Below, in pieces: positions 33,711 to 42,223 of a stretch of 64,000 nucleotides of DNA (position 1 is its first letter; each line of letters begins with the position of its first letter). The position numbers and the translations under genes were made by a program. Under the pieces are notes generated by a model. That model saw only the letters and a program-made list of their open reading frames with translations. It was not told the origin of the DNA and did not search any database. The stretch is from Sandaracinaceae bacterium (GTDB lineage: Bacteria > Myxococcota_A > Polyangia > Polyangiales > Sandaracinaceae): NCBI GenBank assembly GCA_019637095.1, contig JAHBWG010000035.1, positions 1 to 64,000 on the forward strand, given 5' to 3'.

Positions 33711-35708
33711 TCAGGGCCGCCCCGAGGTGACGCACGCGCCGCCGCACACGTCGATCAGCTCGCCGGTGCGCAGGAAGTGGATCATCTGGTCCTGCGCGGG
33801 CGGGTACGCGCGCAGCCAGCCGTGCGTGTCGCCGCCGTCGGGCTGGCTCGGGTCGCCGTCGGGCGGATCGAGCGGCGTCGGATCGTCGGGGATCCCGAAG
33901 TCCACCTCGACCACCGCGGCGCCCGGCGACGCCGGGTACGGGACCTCGGGCAGCCCGAACACGGGGCGCAGCGCCGGCGTCATGAGCACCGCGCCGGCCG
34001 CGCGCGCGCTGATGAAGCTGGCCTCGTTGTGCACCTGCCGGTCCTCCTTGGCGACGTGGTAGAGCACCGCGTGATCCGGCGTGCCCGGCAGCGGCGCGCC
34101 GTGGAGGTGCGGCGCGAACGTGAGTGGGTCGAACGCATCCCAGCCCGTGCCGAGCACCGTGAGGAACGTCGGGAGCGCCTCGGGGAAGCGATACGAGAGC
34201 GCGATCAGATCGGCGAACGGCGTGAACGCGGTGCTGCGGTGGAGCAGGAACGGGTAGCCGCTGCCCGGCACGCCCAGGACGCCTCGCTGGACGTCGACGC
34301 TGAGCGCCATGACGACGGTGCCGACGGAGCCGCCCTGGCTGTTGCCGTAGTACCAGACGGTCTCGGGGTCCCAGGCGAGCCGCCCGTCGGCGCGGCGCAG
34401 GCGCGCGTCGTCCTCCCGCGCGAGGCTCGTCTTGACGAGGCGCTGCTGCACGAGCTGGTTCATCACGCCCTGCCACGCGAGCTCCGAGAGCTCGGGGAAG
34501 CGCCCGCCCTCGCTCAGCAGGACGTCCGTCCAGACGCTCGTGATGTCCTCGCTCATCCCCTGCATGTCGCAGGCGAGGATCGCGAAGCCGAGGCGGTTCG
34601 CCATGTCGCGGAGCCAGCCGTTGTTCGCCTCGCGGCGGCGCCCGAGGAAGCCGTGGCCGTATTGCAGGACGGGCACCGGCGCGTCGCCTTCGAACGCGAC
34701 GTGAGGGAGCTGGAGCCGGAACGGCCACTCCTCGACGCCCTCCACGACCGGCGCGCCGCTCGCGTCGCGGCGCACGAGCCGCACGCCGAGCGCGTCCGCC
34801 GGCGACATCACGCTGGGCACGCGCACGACGCCGTCGATGATCACGCGGATCGAGCGGTGACACTCGGCGCCGCCGCCGCCGCCCGGATCGCAGACGTGGA
34901 CCTCGTCGATGCGATAGCTCGGACCGTCGGCGGGCAGCGCGCCGAGCACCGCGTCGCGCACGGCCACGGTGTGGCGCGTGGCGTCCTCGTCCGACTGCAC
35001 GGGGAACGACCACGCGAGCTGGAGCGAGCTGCGCGGGACGCCGGCCGCCTCGAGCGCGGGGAACACCACCCCGTCGAAGTGCGCGCGCCGCGCGTGCACG
35101 CCGCGGTGATGGCTCACCGTCCGATCGCGCAGCGCCGCGAAGGCCGCGCCCGCCGGCGCGAGCCCGCTCCCTGCGCGCATGCCCGTGACGCCGACGACGA
35201 TCGTCGTCCCGCGCGGCAGCGGGACGGCGGGGCGGATCACGAAGATCGGCGGCTCGAGATCGGGCGAGAGGAAGTCGGTCTCCACCCAGTGGGGGATGCG
35301 CGCGCCGCTCGTCACGTCGATCACGACGGTCGGGTAGCCGGCCTCGAGGCTCGGGGCGGCCGCGAGCGGCGCGACGCCCGCGGGGATCTGCGCGCCCTCG
35401 AGCTGGAACACGATCGGGCTCGCCGCGCCGAACCCGCGCTGCTCGTTCGTGCGGCCCGGGCGGAAGCTCGTGCGCCCCCGCGAAGGCAGGAGCGGGTCGG
35501 GCAGCGCGAGCCGGTCGCCGTCGACGTACGCGTCGGACGGGAACGGCCACAGGCAGCCCGGCGCGAGGTTGTCGCAGCCCTCGGCGCCGACGTCCTCCGT
35601 CACGCCGAAGTTGTCCTCGAGCGTGCCGGTCGAGCCGCCGTCGTCGGCGGGCGGGAGCCCGTCGCAGCCGAGCGCGAGGGTGAAGAGAAGCGTCGCGTGG
35701 AGTCTCAC
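33711..35708 (-). CDS. Lipoprotein of the alpha/beta-hydrolase type
   Basis: 665 residues. A signal peptide with LALGC lipobox is followed by a long beta-rich N-terminal region (about 30-320) and an alpha/beta-hydrolase core (about 330-620). The nucleophile sits in WYYGNSQGGS (GxSxG form GNSQG), with a likely catalytic Asp near KEDRQVHN and a His in DTHGW. It probably hydrolyses esters at the cell surface or in the periplasm; the substrate is unknown. The GTG at 35708 has GGAGGG directly upstream. Cysteine pairs (CDPGGGG, VCGGACV) suggest disulfides. Confidence 0.85.
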   Translation of the reverse strand: MRLHATLLFTLALGCDGLPPADDGGSTGTLEDNFGVTEDVGAEGCDNLAPGCLWPFPSDAYVDGDRLALPDPLLPSRGRTSFRPGRTNEQRGFGAASPIVFQLEGAQIPAGVAPLAAAPSLEAGYPTVVIDVTSGARIPHWVETDFLSPDLEPPIFVIRPAVPLPRGTTIVVGVTGMRAGSGLAPAGAAFAALRDRTVSHHRGVHARRAHFDGVVFPALEAAGVPRSSLQLAWSFPVQSDEDATRHTVAVRDAVLGALPADGPSYRIDEVHVCDPGGGGGAECHRSIRVIIDGVVRVPSVMSPADALGVRLVRRDASGAPVVEGVEEWPFRLQLPHVAFEGDAPVPVLQYGHGFLGRRREANNGWLRDMANRLGFAILACDMQGMSEDITSVWTDVLLSEGGRFPELSELAWQGVMNQLVQQRLVKTSLAREDDARLRRADGRLAWDPETVWYYGNSQGGSVGTVVMALSVDVQRGVLGVPGSGYPFLLHRSTAFTPFADLIALSYRFPEALPTFLTVLGTGWDAFDPLTFAPHLHGAPLPGTPDHAVLYHVAKEDRQVHNEASFISARAAGAVLMTPALRPVFGLPEVPYPASPGAAVVEVDFGIPDDPTPLDPPDGDPSQPDGGDTHGWLRAYPPAQDQMIHFLRTGELIDVCGGACVTSGRP

Positions 35709-35795
35709 CCCTCCGAAGTAGTGCGAGGAGCAGCCTCGGGTCAACCGGGCGGGACGGGGTTGCGCCGCGACGCTCGGGCCGCGATCCTCGCCGCC

Positions 35796-36047
35796 ATGAC
35801 GCTCTGCTGCGCCTGGTGCGGGAGCCCGATGCGCTACGTCCACGGCCACGCCGCGTGCGTGGCCGGGCGCTGCCCGATGTTCGGCGTCAACCAGTCCGAG
35901 TGCTGCCAGGGTGAGGTCTGCGTGCCGCCCACGGCCGCGGTCGGTCGCGCACCGCACGCCCCGCCCGCGAGCGCGGAGCGCGCCTGCGCCGACGGCGACG
36001 CGGAGCCGCGCTACTCGGCGGGGCCGCGTCGGGGCCAGAGCGCGTAG
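35796..36047 (+). CDS. Small cysteine-rich (zinc-finger-like) protein
   Basis: 83 residues with cysteines at CCAWCG, CVAGRC and ECCQGEVC in the first 45 residues, a possible zinc-binding knuckle, then a disordered Ala/Pro/Arg tail. No family recognised. The last 37 bases overlap the convergent DUF457 gene, so the tail may be dispensable. Confidence 0.65.
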   Translation: MTLCCAWCGSPMRYVHGHAACVAGRCPMFGVNQSECCQGEVCVPPTAAVGRAPHAPPASAERACADGDAEPRYSAGPRRGQSA

Positions 36048-36508
36048 AGCAGCAGCGGCGCGAACAGCGCCGCCTCGACGCCGAGCACGTAGAGCCCTCG
36101 GCGCGAGAGCATCCCGGCGCCGATCGGCGCCACCGGGATCGGCCTCGCCGGCAGGAAGTAGCGGGCGTCGTCGAACGGCCAGAGGAGCGCGACGCCGAGC
36201 CCGCCCGTCGTCGCGGCGTCGAGGAGGCCGTGGCTCGCGACGGCGATCACCCCGAGCGCTCCCGCGCGCGCCCGGTGCTCCGACGGCGCGAGCGCGGCGA
36301 GCGCGCCGGCGAGGGCGACGAGCAGCGCGTGGCTCGCCCCGCGGTGTCCGAGCGCGTGCTCGTAGGGGACGCCGAGCGCGAAGGTGATCACGTCGAGGTC
36401 CGGCGCGAGCGCGAGCAGCGAGAAGGCGAGCATCCAGCGCGCCGGACGCTCGCGCGCGTGCGCGCGCCCGAGCGCCATCCCCACCGCCACGTGCCCGAGG
36501 CTCGCCAC
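36011..36508 (-). CDS. YdjM/DUF457-type membrane-bound metal-dependent hydrolase
   Basis: 165 residues with several hydrophobic helices. The family signature appears as LAPDLDVITF, GHRGASHALL and ASHGLLDAATTGG, in which His and Asp residues bind metal at the membrane face. Members include E. coli YdjM, an LPS/membrane-related hydrolase of unknown substrate. The start is a GTG at 36508. Its end overlaps the small cysteine-rich gene on the other strand by 37 bases. Confidence 0.85.
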   Translation of the reverse strand: MASLGHVAVGMALGRAHARERPARWMLAFSLLALAPDLDVITFALGVPYEHALGHRGASHALLVALAGALAALAPSEHRARAGALGVIAVASHGLLDAATTGGLGVALLWPFDDARYFLPARPIPVAPIGAGMLSRRGLYVLGVEAALFAPLLLYALWPRRGPAE

Positions 36509-36561
36509 GCGCCCCGAACGCGCGAGGGACGCGGCGCCGTTCCCGTGCGATGCTCGGCGCC

Positions 36562-37065
36562 ATGAGCGAACGCGTCGTCGTCGAGACCTCCCTGGGCTCC
36601 TTCACCATCCGCCTCGACGCCGCGGCGGCGCCCAAGACCGTGGCGAACTTCCTCGCGTACGTCGACGCCGGCCACTACGACGGGACCGTGTTCCACCGCG
36701 TAATCCGCGGCTTCATGGTCCAGGGCGGCGGCTACGACGCCGCGTACGACAAGAAGCCCGTGCGCGCGCCGGTCGAGAACGAGGCGACGAACGGGCGCAA
36801 GAACGTCGTCGGGACGGTCGCGATGGCGCGCACGAGCGATCCGCACTCGGCGACCGCGCAGTTCTTCGTCAACGCGAAGGACAACGGGTTCCTCGACCAC
36901 TCCGCGCCGTCCGGCAACGCGTGGGGCTACTGCGTGTTCGGCGAGGTCGACGACGGGCTCGACGTCGTGCGCGCGATCGAGCAGGTCCCGACGGGCGCGG
37001 CCGGCCCCTTCGCGAAGGACGCGCCGACCACGCCGGTCGTCATCGCGTCGGTCCGCCGCGCCTGA
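36562..37065 (+). CDS. ppiB: Cyclophilin-type peptidyl-prolyl isomerase
   Basis: 167 residues, cytoplasmic, no signal peptide. Catalytic and proline-pocket residues are present: FHRVIRGFMVQGG, MARTSDPHSATAQFFVN, and WGYCVFGEV. The sequence follows E. coli PpiB closely from the first residue (MSERVVVETSLGSFTI). It accelerates proline isomerisation during folding. ATG 36562 is preferred over 36550, which would add four residues before the conserved start. Stops just before a convergent small membrane gene. Confidence 0.95.
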   Translation: MSERVVVETSLGSFTIRLDAAAAPKTVANFLAYVDAGHYDGTVFHRVIRGFMVQGGGYDAAYDKKPVRAPVENEATNGRKNVVGTVAMARTSDPHSATAQFFVNAKDNGFLDHSAPSGNAWGYCVFGEVDDGLDVVRAIEQVPTGAAGPFAKDAPTTPVVIASVRRA

Positions 37066-37080
37066 GCTGGTCACCGCCGT

Positions 37081-37362
37081 TCACGGCGCCGCGAGCGCCG
37101 CGAGCGCCCCGAGCGTCGCGCCCATCGCCCCGCACGCGAGCAGGACCGCGGCGGCGAGGCGCCGCACGACGCCCGGCTGATCGAGCCAGTGGACCTCGAG
37201 CGCGGGGATCGACCGCGGTGGGAACATCGAAGGATCTACGCGCGGGCGGTCGAGCGCCGTCGCGCCGAAGTCCCGCGCCGGGTCGAGGGCGACCCGCTCC
37301 GAGGCGGATCGCCGGGTTCGATAGCGGGCGCGGGAGCCGTAGCGAGGACCTCGGGCGGGCAT
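37081..37362 (-). CDS. Small tail-anchored membrane protein
   Basis: 93 residues: a basic N-terminal half (PRYGSRARYRTRRSASER), then a C-terminal hydrophobic helix (about 68-92, AAAVLLACGAMGATLGALAAL). No family recognised. The pattern resembles the 33373-33657 product. No ribosome binding site is obvious. Confidence 0.6.
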   Translation of the reverse strand: MPARGPRYGSRARYRTRRSASERVALDPARDFGATALDRPRVDPSMFPPRSIPALEVHWLDQPGVVRRLAAAVLLACGAMGATLGALAALAAP

Positions 37363-37406
37363 GCCGGTTCATCGGCGCGCCCGCCGCGTGGTTTCCTCTC
37401 CCCCGC

Positions 37407-37979
37407 TCAGGGATGATTGCGGTCGAGCTCCGTCACGTAGAGCGTCGCCGGGTTGCGCGACGAGGCGTCGTAGGTGCCGACCCACACGTCGTAGCGGCCG
37501 CTCTGCGGGTTCTGGAAGTCGATCGCCGGCATGAGCCCGTTGCCCCAGCCCGTGCGCCCGTGGTCGTCGTTGCAGCGCCACTGCGTGTTCGGCTGGTTGA
37601 TCAGGAGCGTCGCGTCGGCGCCGTTGGCGGTGATCACGTAGAAGCGGATCAACGGGAACGAGTTGCCGGCGACGAACGTGAAGTTGAAGTCGGGGCGGCG
37701 CGTGACGAACGAGCGGCCGCAGGGCTGCCCGGTGGCCGCGTCGACCAGCCCGAGGTCGGCCACGTTGACCGCGTTGCGACCGCCGCCCGCGGTGAGCGGG
37801 AAGCCCCACGGGTCGGGCGTGAACCCGGTGCGGAGCTGGCCGCCGCCGAAGTTCGGGCGCGCGTTGTAGTCGAGCGGGAAGCGCCCGCCGCGCTGCGCGT
37901 CCGCCGGCTCCGGGATCGCGAGCGCGACCCCGAGCAAGCCGACCGCCGCGGCGGCGAGCCACCATCGTACGTTCTTCAT
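37407..37979 (-). CDS. Secreted protein with PPC-like C-terminal domain
   Basis: 190 residues. A signal peptide (KNVRWWLAAAAVGLLGVAL, cleavage after ADA-Q) is followed by a Gly/Asn-rich stretch and a beta-sandwich domain (about 90-185) with SFVTRRPDFNFTFV, CNDDHGRTGWG and SGRYDVWVGTYD. These are like the pre-peptidase C-terminal pattern of strands with a CNDD turn. It is probably secreted; the function is unknown. GAGGAGG lies before the ATG, fixing the start. Confidence 0.85.
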   Translation of the reverse strand: MKNVRWWLAAAAVGLLGVALAIPEPADAQRGGRFPLDYNARPNFGGGQLRTGFTPDPWGFPLTAGGGRNAVNVADLGLVDAATGQPCGRSFVTRRPDFNFTFVAGNSFPLIRFYVITANGADATLLINQPNTQWRCNDDHGRTGWGNGLMPAIDFQNPQSGRYDVWVGTYDASSRNPATLYVTELDRNHP

Positions 37980-38064
37980 CGCATTCCTCCTCGCCTTGGA
38001 AGGCCGTCGAGAGACGAGGCGGATGGTCTCACGGATTCACCGGTTCCGGGGTGTCGGTAGAGTT

Positions 38065-38694
38065 TCAGGTGAGGCGATTGCTCGAGAGCAACCGGTGGAC
38101 GGCCGCCTGCAGCGCCTCCGCGCTCGCCGCGGCGGGCGCGACCACGCCGCCGGCGACCACCTCGACCCGCGCGCGGAAGCGCCGCGGCGCCTTGGTGAGC
38201 GGGGGCCCGCCCGCGTAGCTGAACACGCTGCCCCAGAGGCCGTCGAGGGCGACGGGCACCACCGGCACCGGCCGGCGCGCGAGGATCTCCTCGACCCCGG
38301 GCCGGAAGCTGGAGAGCTCCCCGTCGCGCGAGAGCTGCCCCTCGGGGAAGATCCCGACCACCTCGCCCCGCGCGAGCGTCGCGTCGATCGTCTCCATCGC
38401 GCGCGCGAGCAGCGCGGGATCCTCGCGGCGCCCCGCGATCGGGATGGCGCCGCACGCGCGGAACAGCCACGAGAGCGGCCAGCGCTCGTAGAACGCGCGG
38501 TGCATCACGAAGCGGACCGGCCGCGGCGCGAGCGCGCCGAGCAAGAACGCGTCGAGGTAGGAGACGTGGTTGGCGACGAGCAGCGCCGGCCCCTCGGCGG
38601 GGAGCGCGTCGAGGCCGCGCACCCGGACGCGGTACATCAGAGCGACGAGGGCACGGACGACGGTGCGGAGGATGCGCTCGCGGAGGGTGAACAT
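38065..38694 (-). CDS. 1-acyl-sn-glycerol-3-phosphate acyltransferase-like (PlsC family)
   Basis: 209 residues. The HX4D motif NHVSYLD (H43, D48) and FPEGQLSRDG (116-125) are the catalytic and glycerol-phosphate-binding motifs of this family. RFVMHRAFY and PVVPVAL complete it. Members transfer an acyl chain to lysophosphatidate in membrane-lipid synthesis, but related enzymes acylate other lipids. It has no strong membrane helix other than the first hydrophobic stretch. ATG 38694 is preferred to a GTG nine bases upstream. Confidence 0.9.
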   Translation of the reverse strand: MFTLRERILRTVVRALVALMYRVRVRGLDALPAEGPALLVANHVSYLDAFLLGALAPRPVRFVMHRAFYERWPLSWLFRACGAIPIAGRREDPALLARAMETIDATLARGEVVGIFPEGQLSRDGELSSFRPGVEEILARRPVPVVPVALDGLWGSVFSYAGGPPLTKAPRRFRARVEVVAGGVVAPAAASAEALQAAVHRLLSSNRLT

Positions 38695-38762
38695 GCCTCG
38701 CACGAGAGCGACCCGCGTGCCAGCGCGCGCGGAGCGTGCTCGAGCGCGCCCCGCGAGCGGGC

Positions 38763-38783
38763 GCCGTACATCCTGCGTACGGC
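38763..38783 (-). terminator. Possible terminator of the OmpA-like gene
   Basis: 7-base inverted repeat GCCGTAC/GTACGGC, 7-base loop, starting ten bases after the stop at 38793. No U-tract; tentative. Confidence 0.35.
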
Positions 38784-38792
38784 GTCCGTACG

Positions 38793-39572
38793 TCAGCTGT
38801 CGAGATCGAGCCCGCTGAGGTCCGGCAGCTCGTCCAGGTTCGGCAGGACGATGATCTCGATGCGCCGGTTCTGCGCGCGGCCCTCGTCGGTCGAGTTGCT
38901 CGAGACCGGCTGCGTGTCGGCGTAGCCGGCCGCGGCGAGCCGCTCCGGGCTCATGCCGTGCTCGGCGAGGAAGCGCACGACGGCGACCCCGCGCGCGGCG
39001 GACAGCTCCCAGTTCGACTCGTAGCGGCTCCGGCGGCCGACCGGGACGTTGTCGGTGTGCCCTGCGACGAGGAAGTTGCGGTTGGGCACGCTCGAGAGGA
39101 CCTGCGCGACCCGCTCGAGCGTGGAGCTCGCGGCGTCACGCAGCGCGGCCTGCCCGGAGTCGAACAGCACGCCCTCGGGCAGCTCGACCACCATGTTGCC
39201 GCGCACGATGCGCACGCGAAGCTGCCCGGCCGCGACCATCTCGCGGAACGCCATCGCCATGCGGCGCAGCGAGTCGAGCCGCGCGCGGTTCGCCTCCTCG
39301 CGGGCCCGCGCCGCCGCGAGCTCCGACTGCAACCGGTCGCGCAGCGCGTTCAGGTCCGACAGGTCGGCGCCGCGCGACTCCAAGAGCCCGCGCAGCTCGC
39401 CGTTCTGGTGCTCGAGCTCGCTCAGGCGCTGCTGCGTCGTGCGCAGCTCCGCCTGCGTTCGCTCGTGCTCGGAGTGGAGCTGGTTGTACTCCGCCTCCCA
39501 ATCGCGCCCGCAGCCCGCGGTCGCGAGCCCCACTGCCAGGACGCCCGCGGTCCATCCGATGATCGTTCGCAT
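38793..39572 (-). CDS. OmpA-family peptidoglycan-binding lipoprotein with coiled coil
   Basis: 259 residues. The signal peptide ends in the lipobox TAGC (Cys about 20). A coiled coil (about 27-120, with HERTQAELRTTQQRLSELE) is followed by an OmpA C-terminal domain (about 130-245). That domain has LPEGVLFDSGQAALR, GHTDNVPVG and the peptidoglycan-binding NWELSAARGVAVVRFL. It tethers the outer membrane to the cell wall, as Pal/OmpA-type proteins do. It diverges from a PilZ gene 61 bases away. Start fixed by the signal peptide. Confidence 0.92.
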   Translation of the reverse strand: MRTIIGWTAGVLAVGLATAGCGRDWEAEYNQLHSEHERTQAELRTTQQRLSELEHQNGELRGLLESRGADLSDLNALRDRLQSELAAARAREEANRARLDSLRRMAMAFREMVAAGQLRVRIVRGNMVVELPEGVLFDSGQAALRDAASSTLERVAQVLSSVPNRNFLVAGHTDNVPVGRRSRYESNWELSAARGVAVVRFLAEHGMSPERLAAAGYADTQPVSSNSTDEGRAQNRRIEIIVLPNLDELPDLSGLDLDS

Positions 39573-39620
39573 GAGCGATGGGTAGATCGCGCGCGGTACC
39601 GAACGCAAGCCCAAGCGCGC

Positions 39621-39626
39621 TACGAT
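39621..39626 (+). promoter_or_regulatory. -10-like hexamer TACGAT
   Basis: TACGAT ends seven bases before the ATG of the PilZ gene at 39634. No ribosome binding site; probable leaderless start. Confidence 0.5.
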
Positions 39627-39633
39627 GCGCGGC

Positions 39634-39969
39634 ATGGACGAGGATCGACGCCGCGCCAAGCGCCACGCCTTGTGGATCCCGGTCGAGCTCCGCGCGGGCG
39701 ACGACACCTATCTGCTGGCGGTGAGCCGCAACATCAGCTTCACCGGCGTGCTGGTGATCGTCGGCGCGAGCCTCGACGAGGGCCAGCGCGTCGCGCTCAC
39801 GCTGTCGATCCCGGGCGGCGGCGAGCGCGCGGTCGGCGGCGAGATCGTCCGCGTCGGGGCCAACGAGGAGGACCCGGACGGCCTCTGGCGGCACCTGCTC
39901 GCGATCGCGTTCGACGAGCCCGTCCCCGAGCTCGAGGCCGCCTTCGAGCGCCTCGAGGCCCGCGCCTGA
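39634..39969 (+). CDS. PilZ-domain protein (probable c-di-GMP receptor)
   Basis: 111 residues, a stand-alone PilZ domain. The c-di-GMP-binding RxxxR (in RRRAKRHALW) and the NxSxxG motif (in SRNISFTGVLV) are both present, so nucleotide binding is likely. Such proteins couple c-di-GMP to motility or envelope functions. The divergent OmpA-like lipoprotein gene may share its regulation. Start 39634 is preferred to 39625, which overlaps the -10. Confidence 0.88.
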   Translation: MDEDRRRAKRHALWIPVELRAGDDTYLLAVSRNISFTGVLVIVGASLDEGQRVALTLSIPGGGERAVGGEIVRVGANEEDPDGLWRHLLAIAFDEPVPELEAAFERLEARA

Positions 39970-40042
39970 TCGGCCAGGGCACGTACGATTCGTGCACAGC
40001 CCCGGCGGCCTGCGCTAGACTCCGCGGCTGGAGGCACACGGG

Positions 40043-42217
40043 ATGGCATTCGGGCGATGGCACGCGGTCGGGCTCGCGGTCGTGCTGGTGACGGGCTGCG
40101 CGGCAGGAAACACAGAGAGCGACGCCGGCAGCCCCCGGATGGACGCGGCTTCCCTCCCCGACTCGGGGCTCGTCGACGACGACTCAGGACTCGCGGACGC
40201 GGCGGCCGACGCCGGCTCGGATGCGGGTCCCATCGACACGACCGGCATGACGTGCGAGCCGTGCCGCTCCGACGAGGACTGCGTGGCGTCCCACTACTGC
40301 GCGATGATCGGCGTCGGCGGGCGGGTCTGCCTTCCGGCCTGCGTGATCGACCTCCCCGATTGCCCCGCGCGATTCGACTGCGTCACCTCCTTCAGCGAGA
40401 GCATCCCGATGCCGGTCTGCGCGCCGGTGGGAGAACGGTGTTGCGTGGACGAGGACGGCGATCTCCACGGGACCGGCGTCGGCTGCCTCGGGATCGACTG
40501 TGACGACGAGGACGCCGAGACGCACGCGAGCGCGGCGGAGATCTGCGACGGCCAAGACAACGACTGCAACGGGGTCGTCGACGACGGGGACATCGCCACG
40601 ATGTGCCCGCGGGGTGACCACGTGGCGGCCACGGGCTGTCGGGACGGCGGATGCACGATCCTCGAGTGCGAGCCCCGCTTCGCCGACTGCAACATGGACG
40701 CCAGGGACGGCTGCGAGACGTCCACCACCACGGAGTCTTCCTGCGGGAGCTGTGGTGTCCCCTGCGCTCCCGCGAACGCGACGGGCGACTGCGCGGGCGG
40801 TAGCTGTCGAATCGGAGCGTGCATGCCTGGGTACGCCGACTGCAACATGGACGCCAGGGACGGATGTGAGACTCGGCTGAACAGCGTCCTCGACTGCGGT
40901 GGGTGCGGTCGTTCGTGCTCGCCGGCCGGTGCCATCGGTGACTGTTCGACCGGAACGTGTGCCATCGGGGCATGCGACCCGAACCGCGGCGACTGCGACG
41001 GACGGGCGGAGAACGGCTGCGAGACGCTCCTGACGACGAACTCCGACTGCGGCGCCTGCCGGATGATCTGCGCGCCGTCGGGAGGAGTGGGGGAGTGCTC
41101 CACCGGAACCTGCCGACTCACGACGTGCACTTCGCCCGGTACGGCAGACTGTGACGGGAACGCAGCCAACGGCTGCGAGACGAGCATACGCACGCTGACG
41201 GATTGCGGTGGCTGCGGAGTCCCTTGCTCGCACGTGAACGGCGCGTCCACGTGTGACACGGGTACTTGCGCGTTGGCGGGGTGCGCGCCGGGCTACGGCA
41301 ACTGCGACAGCGTTCCAGGGAACGGCTGTGAGCAGCGGCTCAACACGGTACAGCACTGCGGCGCTTGCGGATCGCCGTGCACGATCGCGAACGGTACCGG
41401 AGATTGTTCGATGGGCTCGTGTCGCGTAGCCACATGCAATCCGGGGTGGGGCAACTGCGACGGTCGCGACGACAATGGATGCGAGCAGCGGTTGGACACT
41501 TTGACCCACTGCGGTTCCTGTGGAGCGTCCTGCTCTCTGACGAACGCAAGCGAGAGCTGCTCGACAGGAGCCTGCTTGGTCGGATCATGCAACTCGGGGT
41601 GGGGCAACTGCGACGGCTCCCATTCCAACGGTTGCGAAACGAACACGAACACTTCCGTCGCTCACTGCAACACGTGCGGCAACGCTTGCAGCCTGGCGAA
41701 CGCCAACCCCACGTGCGCGGGCGGCGCCTGCGCCATCTCCAGCTGTCGGTCGGGGTGGTGCAATCTCGACGGTACGGTCCCGAACGGCTGTGAGCATCAG
41801 CTGAATCCGACGCCCATGTGCGAGATGTACACGGACCTGGGCACGATCAACGGCGACACAGGAGGCGGCACCTCGCAAGTCGAAGTCACGGGGCGAGGCA
41901 CGAGGTGGTATCGCATTCGTGTCCGTGAGAACTACGACCTGATCAGAGGCTTGTCCGTCCGAGCGACTCTCGCCATGCCCTCGACCGTGGACTACGACCT
42001 CACGATCTACTGCTCTGGATGCAGTGGAACGTCGGCCTCGTCGTCAGCAACCGCGGGAACGACCGACATCGCGTCGCTGATGTGGGGTGACAGCTGGGGC
42101 TCGGACGACAGCCGAAACATCTACATCCACGTGCGTTACTGGAGCGCCAACGTGTGCGATACCTACACGTTGACCGTTCAGGGCAACGTCACCGGGGGGA
42201 ACGTGAGCTCCTGCTGA
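40043..42217 (+). CDS. Secreted cysteine-rich lipoprotein with MopE-type and eight-fold repeat
   Basis: 724 residues. Lipobox VTGC near residue 20 and an Asp/Ala/Gly-rich spacer precede a putative metal-binding region like MopE (DCDDEDAE, CDGQDNDCNGVVDD). Eight repeats of about 47 residues follow, each with a (D/N)C-x(6-7)-NGCE-type motif and a CGxCGxxC core, then a C-terminal beta domain (about 600-724). The repeats should be disulfide-rich and surface-exposed, perhaps an adhesin or spore-coat-like filament. GGAGG lies before the ATG and TAGACT at 40016-40021 is a candidate -10. The second half of the gene is visibly less GC-rich than its neighbours. Confidence 0.88.
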   Translation: MAFGRWHAVGLAVVLVTGCAAGNTESDAGSPRMDAASLPDSGLVDDDSGLADAAADAGSDAGPIDTTGMTCEPCRSDEDCVASHYCAMIGVGGRVCLPACVIDLPDCPARFDCVTSFSESIPMPVCAPVGERCCVDEDGDLHGTGVGCLGIDCDDEDAETHASAAEICDGQDNDCNGVVDDGDIATMCPRGDHVAATGCRDGGCTILECEPRFADCNMDARDGCETSTTTESSCGSCGVPCAPANATGDCAGGSCRIGACMPGYADCNMDARDGCETRLNSVLDCGGCGRSCSPAGAIGDCSTGTCAIGACDPNRGDCDGRAENGCETLLTTNSDCGACRMICAPSGGVGECSTGTCRLTTCTSPGTADCDGNAANGCETSIRTLTDCGGCGVPCSHVNGASTCDTGTCALAGCAPGYGNCDSVPGNGCEQRLNTVQHCGACGSPCTIANGTGDCSMGSCRVATCNPGWGNCDGRDDNGCEQRLDTLTHCGSCGASCSLTNASESCSTGACLVGSCNSGWGNCDGSHSNGCETNTNTSVAHCNTCGNACSLANANPTCAGGACAISSCRSGWCNLDGTVPNGCEHQLNPTPMCEMYTDLGTINGDTGGGTSQVEVTGRGTRWYRIRVRENYDLIRGLSVRATLAMPSTVDYDLTIYCSGCSGTSASSSATAGTTDIASLMWGDSWGSDDSRNIYIHVRYWSANVCDTYTLTVQGNVTGGNVSSC

Positions 42218-42223
42218 GCTCGA

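Noticed and set aside
40092-41793. Other reading frames across the Cys-repeat gene
   Set aside because: They arise from the repetitive composition; only one frame gives a signal peptide and regular cysteine spacing.
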